DNA of 64,000 bases from Haemaphysalis longicornis (taxonomy: Eukaryota; Arthropoda; Arachnida; Ixodida; Ixodidae): positions 203,509,422 to 203,573,421 of the forward strand of contig CM023449.1 of assembly GCA_013339765.2 (NCBI GenBank), given 5' to 3'. A program made the translations under genes and the position numbers. Shown here in pieces: positions 55,841 to 64,000 of this stretch (positions are counted from its first letter, which is position 1; the number at the start of each line of letters is the position of its first letter). Under the pieces are notes generated by a model. The model worked only from the letters and a program-made list of their open reading frames with translations. It did no database searches and had not been told where the DNA came from.

Positions 55841-57476
55841 CTGCAACTCGCCGAAGAACAATTAATGCATTGCTTTAGGAAATGCTCAGTTTTACTTAAA
55901 AAATGGTAGAACGCCTAAAACATAGTGCGTATAACAAAACTGACAAAAAATGTCTAAATGTGCTAGTAGTGACTAGCTGTCAGTGCCTGCTCTGCGCTAT
56001 CTGGAACAAGGACTGTTGTTTGTCTACTGGAAGGCAGCTGCTCTTTTCAAAAAATAATTCAGCTGAATTGCCAGCCATAAAGCTGGCAAGTCTACAAACT
56101 ATCGGTTTTTTAGGAATCACAGTAGCTATCCATCGTGTATATGAACCAGCGCATAAACCGCGGAAACCGACGTTGCCTAACACGACAACCTTCTTGAACC
56201 TATGCCCAGGCATAAAATCAAAGCGGAAAGCAGAAGAAATTCCGCCTTCCAAGCGAACGTTATTTGTGAACTTCATAGATTTAGTTTATTATCTTGCTGT
56301 CTGAAATTTGACAAAAGCCATCAAAAAAGCTAACACGAACTACATGAACATGGATAAATTTGCACACGTACGTCACAGAGTGGCCTCGAGATTTTCAAGG
56401 AAGCATTGAAACATTTTAATGACGTTTCGAATTTTGCATAGCGGGCGAGATTACCTTTACTGCCGCCACATTGTTGCTCCGGTTTCTTTCTTACTTCTCT
56501 AGTTCTCCCTTTGTCACTCAGGGCCATTACCCAACACTGCTATTTTTGTAAGGAATCTTGGTCGCTGTAATTTGTTGGACAACATGCGCACACGACGTCA
56601 CACGCAAAGAGCAAGCCAGTGGAGTATTATCGTCTCAGTATGCCTATAACTGCCCACTTCCCGGCACAGCCGATTGCACCACATTGCACATTCTCTGGAC
56701 TGTACTGGAAAACATCTTCGTAGCAGTATTTTGCAGGTTTGGGAAGGTACTGCAAAATAGTCTTGTGCCGTAATACTACAGTGCCCGGCAGATTTCCTGA
56801 GATGTATCACCATCTCAGGCCCGGCAGTGTATAACCGTGCTGACGCCCAGCAGTGTACATCCGCGCTAACTTTCAAAATGGCGTCCATGAATAAGATGAG
56901 CGATGCGAGCACAAACGCGAAAGGCTACAAGCGAAACACCTCCAGCGCCGAATGCAAGTGGCGAGTAAGGTGTGGTTGGGAAAATCGTCAACGTGTCGGC
57001 GGACGTGGGAACATGGTTACGACCATTCTTCACGGCGAATCCGACGCGCGTCCACCATGAAAATCTTCAAGTTATACGGTCAGAGTGCAAACGCAAGTGT
57101 AAATCTTAGCGTTACATCGATTCTCCTCAATGTGTGGGATGTTCCATTTGTTATTCCGTACAACAACGGCGGTGAAGGTAAAGCGTAATTAACGGCTCGT
57201 CAAGGTGTCTTTGATCTTCTCTCCCTCTTGATCCCATCTGTCTTGCTGTTGCTTACAAGAGGCTTGTATAATTCGCAAGCTGCTGTTCGTTCTATCCAGT
57301 GATGTAAACGACTTCGTGTCGGCAGCACGTTAGCCTCATCTGCATTCTGTGTAGTTTAGTCGTAGGCCGTCGATAGGCTTCGACCCAGAAAAATGAAAAC
57401 AGTGGTTTGTGGTAGGTTTCCAAGAGAAGCTTGCGAACGAGGATGTAGTCATCACGTTTCTCGCATGACCAGACAA

Positions 57477-58420
57477 CTTTTAGATGCGAAGCAGCTTATG
57501 GTGGCGCCTGTTCTCTCCGCAGTTGTGTGGGCGCCGTTGTGCGGCGTCCACACCCACACTGCGCATGCCTGGCCAGGCACCACTGATGATCATTGTGGCA
57601 GGATGCCCCTTGGAATTGGCCAACCAAAGAATCCTTCACGAGAGAGCTTCGCGTTCAACCACCGTCGTCATCTCCCCGTAGGAGAACCTCCTCCCGCAAT
57701 GCCGCAATGAATGCCACGGGCAACGCCAGCGTCAACGCAAGTGTCAGCGCCGTGGACAGCGCCTCGCAGAAGAGGGCACAACAAGAAGAACAAGAAGAAG
57801 AATGAGCAGCACCTCCTCTTTCGTGATCGTCCACCCGGAACACGAAGACGCCGACCTCATCCCGAGCCAAGACTTGGTGCGCCTGATCAAACACGCGAGT
57901 CCGTGCACGGCCGTGCGTAAGCGCCGGGACATCATGGACCGGGACGAATTCTACAACTTGATGAGGATGACAAACGCAGAACAACATGAGCTACTGCGCG
58001 AGATCATCCACCAGCCAGACGACGCCGTCAGCACCTCCGTTACGGGTCTTCTTCACCGGACCGGCCGGTTGCGGCAAGACGTTCGTCCTCCGGCTTGCCA
58101 TGGACCTCTACAACCGGTACAGCAATACCGGCAACAACACTGCCTACAACGCGTTCGTCATCTGCGCGAGCACCTGAAAGGCGGCTGTGGCAGTGGGAGG
58201 ACCGACGGTGCACACGGCTTTCAAGCTCACTCGGAAGACCACCGGCCCCAACAAGGACGGAGGCCTGAGAGCCAGCGAGTTCAATGCCTTCCGCGTGGCC
58301 TTCTGCAACGTGGAATGCGTGATCATAGACGCGGTGAGCATGATGTCTGCGGACAACCTAAACGCAGTCGACTTGAGTCGACCGCATGGCTGCTTCGAGT
58401 ACTACTTAGGGTTCCCCTAC
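57477..58420 (+). mobile_element. Helentron-like element fragment with PIF1-type helicase (H7)
   Basis: The left end reads TTTTAGATGCGAAGCAGCTT, like the 5' ends of 35322 (minus) and 52049. A Pro/Ser/Asn-rich low-complexity stretch (NATGNASVNASVSAVDSA at 57713-57766) precedes a broken PIF1-like helicase. The sequence stops matching after about 58400 and no 3' end was found, so the element is truncated. It sits in an intron of PLA2 B. Confidence 0.65.
57802..58420 (+). pseudogene. PIF1-like SF1B helicase fragment (broken)
   Basis: Two frames cover one protein. The first (57802 on) reads DLIPSQDLVRLIKHAS ... MTNAEQHELLREIIHQPDD. After a frame change, 57986 on reads PPLRVFFTGPAGCGKTFVLR, the Walker A motif of PIF1-type helicases, then AYNAFVICAST, a TGA in place of the Gly codon at 58176-58178, AAVAVGGPTVHTAFKLTRKT, and VECVIIDAVSMMSADNL, where Ala replaces the Glu of Walker B (DE). 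The copy is disabled. Such helicases are known in Helitrons/Helentrons and as host PIF1; the flanking termini support the mobile origin. Confidence 0.82.
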
Positions 58421-60901
58421 GGAAAGATGGTGAAATTTTTTAGTTTCTTTACTAAGCGTTTCCACATTCTGTTTCAGTGAGTACTCGAAAGGCATAGGCG
58501 ATGGCAGCACAAATGATGACCACATAGGTGATGGCAGCGCAGAACGGTACCGGGACCGTAGGACGGCCGGTCGGCTGTAATCTTCGTGTGCCTGTTGTTT
58601 TTGTACACGGCTAGTACTGCGCTTCATAAATTCACCCCATTACGTTTTCTGAATGCATTGCGTTAAGAGGCCACCCGCAGACGATCTCCTGCTTTGAAGA
58701 CGCAATGTTGAACAGTGGCTGGAAATGTCCTGCCATGTTTGTTATTGAACCTCCATGGCACGCCTCCAGGCTAACTACCCGTTTAAGTTGTCTTGGAAGT
58801 TTGTGTTGTGATCTATGTGATAGCTTTGAGTTTGGGCTCATCCGGTACACCTCACAACGACGCGCCTCAAGTATTTCTGCGGGGATCAACTCACATTTGT
58901 TATCGATCTGCATAGCACGGGTGCACCAAATCAGCTCCGCAGTGCGTTGGAGACAGTCACTGTGCTTCTGTTATGGAAATACTCATGAGGATGTCGTCCT
59001 TTTCGCAAGCGACTCGTTTGAACCCACGTAGGATGTCACTAACACGCGGCTGAAGTTGTTCAAGAGATCAAAACAAGCCTAGTGGTAGCTGACTGAAGCA
59101 GAAACTACCTAATGGAGCTGTACGGGTTCCTTCCTTCTCTCCATTAGCGGGTTCTAACAGAAGCCCCAGGGTGCTTCGATTTTCAAAAACCATGCGGCCC
59201 GTCCAAACGTGCTGTGGGTGCGCTTTATTGCCCAAATTAGATGCCTCTTGCGGTGTGCGGACTTTACAGGCCTTGATGGCTTGACTAGAACGAACCTTGG
59301 TAGGCAGCTTACAAAGGGCTGCGTGACCGGCGTTATCACAGCGACTTCGCGGGTTGGTTACAGCTCTGCCATTATTTTTTTTGGTTTGTTTGTTTGAAGA
59401 AAAGTAGGGATGCGTCTCCTGAATGCGTAAGACGAAGCGGCGTTGCACATGGTTTCAGCTCAATGGTTTCAGCTTCAGTCATATTGGCGCTTTCAGAGCC
59501 ACTAAAAGATGCCGGGGAAACCTCCTCCCCCGTTAGTTACCGAAACAGTGTTAATAGACAGTAAAGAAATAAAGTTGGCGAGGGACGGCTTGTCAAGTGG
59601 GGCAGTGTACAGGCGAGGCAAGACATACACATTATCCCCGTTTTCTGAAGCTATTAGCTTCATTAGGGTCTACCTAGCCCTAAGTCGCGGAAATTCGTTC
59701 CATCTGAAACCTGAACCCTCTGGTCAGTGGGGTTTTTAATGATGCGCTCGTATAGTACCGGACATTATCTCTGTGATATAACAGCCTCGTACGTTTTCAT
59801 GTCGATATGGAAGACCGGGGTTTGTTACTCGGCGAGAAGAGAGACGTTCTACTTGGACAAACAGAAATCGCTTTCAGGCACAGGAATCCAGACACGCGTT
59901 CGATATTTCGCACAACATGTGTTGACCCGCAAAAGGTCGAAACTTTAGGCAATCGTTGAAATGATTTATTTTATTAGCCGTTTTATAATGCTGTTCAATA
60001 CAGCGACGCACTACAAAGAGCGCCGTAAACATCTCGGCAATCTCCGGGCAGCAAGAACGCCACTTCTCTCATTTTCAAAACCAATAACAAGAACAAATGC
60101 TATGTACATCTTGCAGTCATTGTCCCTCCCCCGTGATTTCATCCGCAATGTCAGATATACGGCAACATTTTTCGTAACGAACATACATACTGGAGATGCG
60201 TACAGGCCATCCTGCCTCCCAACCTTCTAGCCAAAGCTCTCTGCCTTGATATTGCATATTTATATTCAAAGGGGGCGGCCATTCCGAACGTGTACGGGCC
60301 GCCCCCTTCTCCCGGTTGGCTGCCCACATCGCAGGACATTTTGCCCCACCGCCAAGCCTGCCACCTTCAGAGGACTCCAGAACACCTCTGCCTGTGATGA
60401 CGCATAATACGTCGTTACGCAAAATTTCATCTCTAACATAGGGTTTATTCGCTCAGCCTCTCTTACTGCGAGCTTTTGGCGCTGTTGGTACAACGATTTC
60501 GTCTGCAGGAATATCTCCGCAATGGCGGCATAAGGTGTGGATGTGAAAGCCTGTTGCTTATACTGGTTCTTATTGTGTCTTTTCATTCTATACATTATTA
60601 TGACTTAGAGCCTTCGCAATACGGTCCTCGTACACCTTTGTTCGGTATTAGGCTGACATCTATGTTGTTGAGCTTAACGACGTCAAGCTACGAGTACAGC
60701 GTGACCACCATCAACCTCAAAACGACAGCTAGGCCTTACGCCAATCCGGCGCTACACACGCCCGCATCCTTTGCAGCGCTGCGCAACTAACAGTTTTATG
60801 CGGGCTCCTGAACAACGGCGATACCGCTGAGAAGCCATCTTACCTAGAGAATACCAAAAACGTTTGGGTCGGAGTGGTTTCGCGCTCACAGCTAGACTCA
60901 C

Positions 60902-61061
60902 ATTGAGAATATCATGGGATTTCTAAGCCCATGCTCCTTGCCAAAGGCAGGTATGCTGTCATTAGAATGGTCGTGGTCGCGACAACACATATCAGTGCCC
61001 CGGGCTTTTCCCAAGTCATCGTAGTCTTTGGCCACGTCCCCTGCTCCACACCATTTGGTGC
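60902..61061 (-). CDS. PLA2 B, core exon with Ca loop and catalytic His-Asp
   Basis: The acceptor is TACCCAACGCAG and the donor CAAT|GTGAGTCT. The exon is 160 nt with the same phases as 23407-23566. It encodes GTKWCGAGDVAKDYDDLGK, ARGTDMCCRDHDHSNDSIPA and FGKEHGLRNPMIFS. The Ca loop and His-Asp are intact and the HDHS Ser (bee Cys) is shared with copy A. Upstream exons are not in the window. Confidence 0.88.
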
Positions 61062-62534
61062 CTGCGTTGGGTAATGAAGGAGTTTGTAATAGTTGCAAGA
61101 AAGAAGGATACGATTCAGGCAGATGAATAAACAAAGTTAGAGGTTCGACATCATCGATACAGCAGCAGAAATGTGCGCAGTTTTGTATAGAAAGTAACCA
61201 ACAGCGTTTTCATGTCATTGTTACAAAAATATATACTTGCGTAAAGCGTAACAAACCATAAAGCAAAAAAAAAACGTTTTCTAAGATAAAATAGCAATCT
61301 TTGTGAAGCCACACAGGAGCACTGAGCCTAATTTAAGGACTTTCAGCCCTCCCGCCTTGGCAATGTCAACATTGATAATTATGTTATCAAGCAAAGCTAT
61401 AAGTGTGGTATTCTATGCTAGCCTCTAAGTTGGAAGATGACAGAAATGTAGAGCGATCACCACCACTACTCCACCGTCATATTGCTCAAAGGTGGATTTC
61501 CTCTGCCGCCGAATGCACATAGTTCTTGTGACGTCATAAAGATGTTCGCGAGAAAGTACGTTGCGAATGCAACTACTTTAGTGATTCCCCGTACACTGAA
61601 TGCAATTTTTGAATGTCGACGTTAAAATAGTGTTTCCGGTATAAAATTGCGCCAAGCTTCTATTTTGTGCTCATGGCTTATATTGGGTGTTGGTTTTACT
61701 GTTAGTTGGAACAAAATATTTCGCACAAAATTAAAAACATCACAAAACAAGGGACATAAACAACAATGCCTAACATGCAACTGCAGCCTCTGATTTGAGA
61801 AGGTTCGATGCTAGTAAACGCATCAACATCTTTCATCCGAAATGGTAACAATAGATTCAGAAATCTGCTTCTAGTCAAATATAATAAAGAAAGAAAAATG
61901 TTTACAGTTGTAGCATCATAATGCCGCGTCTTCTACACAGAAAGAGTTTTGTTTCCCTGTGTATAAAAACGTAGTTTTATTAATTTTAACACTAATGTTT
62001 ACCAGCATAATAGAAAACAAACGACTTGGGTATCTTTACGTACGAAAACAAACGCAGCTTTCTTTTAAGACGCAAAACTGTAATAATTTTGCGAATAAAA
62101 TATGAAGCGACATTGAAAATAACGATGTGAAGTAAAAAAGCGCCGACCTCTATGACATAAATTTATTTAAATTAATTGAATAGGTATAAGAAATTTTCAT
62201 TCGCACGTTCATTTAGCACTACATTTATCGCTACATTCAATACTTCTGCAGGCCTCCATTACGCCGTAGTCACTGTATCACGGAGTTGTATGTTTGATTT
62301 ATTTTCCCAACTGCAGTTTGAGTAGATGTATACAGAAAACGTGTGGCGCAGCTCGACCCAATAAGCAGATTTGCAGCCTCTGTCTACGGTGTGTTTATTA
62401 CATGGTCTACAGCTTTTCTGTGTTAAAGAACAAATTTGTATTCTGTTCTGTGGCAACTGCTGACGAGAGAGCGCTCGTCAGCAGTAATTTGAATGAGTCA
62501 AGGATATAAGGCGCGTCCGTAGCATCCAATTCTG
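61062..62534 (-). other. PLA2 B upstream intron, no feature seen
   Basis: AT-rich sequence in which a homologue of the 25183-25355 exon was looked for and not found. No repeat was recognised. Confidence 0.5.
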
Positions 62535-62635
62535 TGTTGGCTTTGTGGCGCAGTGGTTAGAGCACAATGTACATTGCGTTCTGCCCGCAGGGTCCAGGGG
62601 TCGAAACCTGGCGCCGGATAGTATTTGTTTTTTTT
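62535..62635 (+). mobile_element. tRNA-derived SINE head
   Basis: TGGCGCAGTGGTTAGAGCAC resembles a tRNA A box and GGGTCGAAACCTGGCGCC a B box, followed by a T-run (TTTGTTTTTTTTTA). The anticodon arm is irregular, so it is a SINE or pseudogene rather than a working tRNA. It belongs to a different family from the SINE at 39003. Confidence 0.55.
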
Positions 62636-63019
62636 TATATAGTAGGGAGGGGTGCGGTGCGGACTACGGACGCCAACGCGGGTGACATCGTGAGTTACTG
62701 AAATGCTCTGCATTTAAAAATGACCTGCAGAGGCTTTGGTCGTAAACACTTGCAAGTATCCCAATGTCTAGATTTTTTATGGTTGATATTTGTGTATGAG
62801 TGCAACATATCGCCCACACTCTCAGGGTGTCGTAGATACAAGTAAAACTGTGAATGGTTGATTTTTCCGGGTTCTCTGCTTTTTCAGTTACCATGAGGAT
62901 AAATCATTTGTGTGGTTGTGTGCATTTTTTTTTTCATTTATGTGCATTTGGGCATTTTTTTCATTCCTGGAAACGTGTTTTCCTTTCACTACTGTGTAAA
63001 TTATCTCTGTTGTGGTGGA
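62636..63019. other. Unassigned stretch
   Basis: Nothing recognised between the SINE and the TIR element. Confidence 0.4.
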
Positions 63020-63704
63020 CAGTGAAACCTCGATATATCGAACAGCCCGCGAAATAGTTCAATATAGCTAGAATTCGATGTATAAAATCACGTAAAAATC
63101 GCGTAATAAACTGGTACAAATCAATTAATGAATGCAGTAAATACTCACTTGGAGTTCCAAAGTATTTATTCTTTTAGCTTAAAGTACTGCAGCAGGGTAG
63201 CCTGCTTCTTGTTGGCAGTGGCGTGTTTAAACACGGCTTGTAGCCATCACGAAACACGTTTAAACAGGTTAAACACATTAAACAGCTTTAAACACGTTTA
63301 ACACATTAAAAGCTTTAAACACGCTTGTAGCCATCGCGAAATCAACGCACTACAGGCGAGACAGGCCAAACTTCAATCGTAGCACCGGTTGAACTACCAA
63401 GGGCGAGTCGGTGCCAGGCAGCGGCCTCCATTCGCCGGTACGTTGAAGTATCGGTACGCGGATGCGCAGAAGTCGGGAACGGCCATCGCGCAACCGCTAG
63501 CCTCGAGGGTACTGCGGGAAAGCTCGCCGCCTGTCAACAGAGCGCGAGTGGTCTGGGGTGGCGGAGTTCTATATACCCATTTCATGTCCGTCCCAGTTCG
63601 AAATAAAAAATTAGAAAGGCATATGATTTTCCGCATGGTATAGAAAGTGTTCGATATAGGCAATAATTCGATATACCCGTGTTCGATATATCGAGGTTTG
63701 ACTG
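63020..63704. mobile_element. pogo/Tigger-like TIR element (non-autonomous)
   Basis: Terminal inverted repeats of about 23 bases: CAGTGAAACCTCGATATATC at the left and the inverse of GATATATCGAGGTTTGACTG at the right. A TA follows the right end; the left TA is altered (GA). Inside is a stretch with repeated TTTAAACACG motifs (63224-63328) and no transposase frame. CAGT-type termini with CGATATATCGAA are typical of pogo/Tigger MITEs. Confidence 0.75.
63220..63330. repeat. TTTAAACACG short-period repeat
   Basis: TTTAAACACG, TTTAAACAGG, TTAAACACAT and similar strings recur irregularly at 63226-63328 inside the pogo-like element, with GCTTGTAGCCATC(A/G)CGAAA at both sides of the array. It looks like internal expansion. 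Confidence 0.6.
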
Positions 63705-64000
63705 TATTACCCACTGTTTATTATTATATGTGTATTGCAAAAAATGATGACAATTCGAACTTGTTCCATTTAGTGCCATGCAATAAATATTTCTTCATTT
63801 ATGACGTGTCCCTTTTATGTGGGTTCACAAGATGTGAACACACGACAGAATTGAGTAACCATCTGTAAACGGTACTGTAAATTGCAATTTCACATTTAAA
63901 AAAATACTTTTTTTTTCCTTTTAAAAGCATGCAGGCACCAATCCTGAGAATGATATATTCAAATAAACGCTAACCAATGCATGAAAGCGTGTGAATAGCG
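63705..64000. other. Right edge of window, no feature seen
   Basis: AT-rich sequence with no recognised gene or repeat. Confidence 0.4.

Larger units (their letters stand above)
55841..60901 (-). other. PLA2 B intron with Helentron helicase fragment
   Basis: This 5-kb intron holds the Helentron-like element at 57477-58420. A plus-strand ATG at 56878 opens a frame (MASMNKMSDASTNAKGYKRN) that ends at a GA|GTAAGG donor at 56964, so a first exon of a plus-strand gene is conceivable but unsupported. Open frames at 58632-59448 show no known domain. Confidence 0.45.

Noticed and set aside
62535..62620. Functional tRNA gene
   Set aside because: A and B boxes are present, but the anticodon arm is irregular and a SINE-like T-rich tail follows.

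Overview
The window looks like a piece of a nuclear genome from an arachnid, most likely a hard tick. This is an inference from three things: split genes with GT-AG introns, a very dense and mixed transposon load, and secreted phospholipase genes of the bee-venom (group III) type with a long N-terminal extension. There are no bacterial operons, rRNA genes or CRISPR arrays.

The host genes are two tandem minus-strand copies of a group III secreted phospholipase A2 (PLA2) gene. Copy A covers 8003-28412 in six recognisable exons: signal peptide (28247-28412), two N-terminal extension exons (26191-26313, 25183-25355), Ca-binding/His-Asp core (23407-23566), second half of the core (13258-13407) and tail (8003-8195). 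Every splice phase fits and the joined frame is open; only a short start exon is missing. Copy B has its last three exons at 60902-61061, 55690-55840 and 54831-54957, and its earlier exons would lie right of the window. The exons match A in phase, and the core exons in length, but B carries a +1 frameshift. In A, two cysteines that pair in the bee enzyme are both replaced.

Almost everything else recognisable is mobile DNA. 1-2111: 3' end of an RTE-like LINE, inserted in the 3' LTR of a minus-strand LTR element (2112-7208) that has LTRs, a PBS-like site, a PPT and a gag-like coiled-coil gene but no visible pol. 13615-16345: a ~152-bp tandem repeat, split by an unidentified 1.25-kb insert, inside an intron of PLA2 A. 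16636-22604: a complete but dead Ty3/gypsy element with 424-bp LTRs and an ATAC target duplication, in the same intron. 39000-43920: a stack of nested insertions in a CR1/L2-like LINE. 44060-49627: an end-to-end I-group LINE with a 14-bp target duplication. 63020-63704: a pogo/Tigger-like TIR element.

The most interesting pattern is seven scattered elements (2752-3461, 34925-35322, 39401-40055, 40421-40987, 41905-42325, 52049-52436, 57477-58420) that share, as far as each is preserved, a subterminal motif of the TGCGAATGCA/TGCGACGCA type near both ends, a TTCCCC/GGGGAA hairpin just outside the 3' motif, and insertion in T-runs. One carries a PIF1-like helicase fragment and another the C-terminal half of an EEP endonuclease. 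Together these are the expected parts of a Helentron (Helitron2) family and its non-autonomous derivatives.

The regions 28413-34924, 35554-38640 and 52437-54830 hold no gene that could be supported by reading alone.
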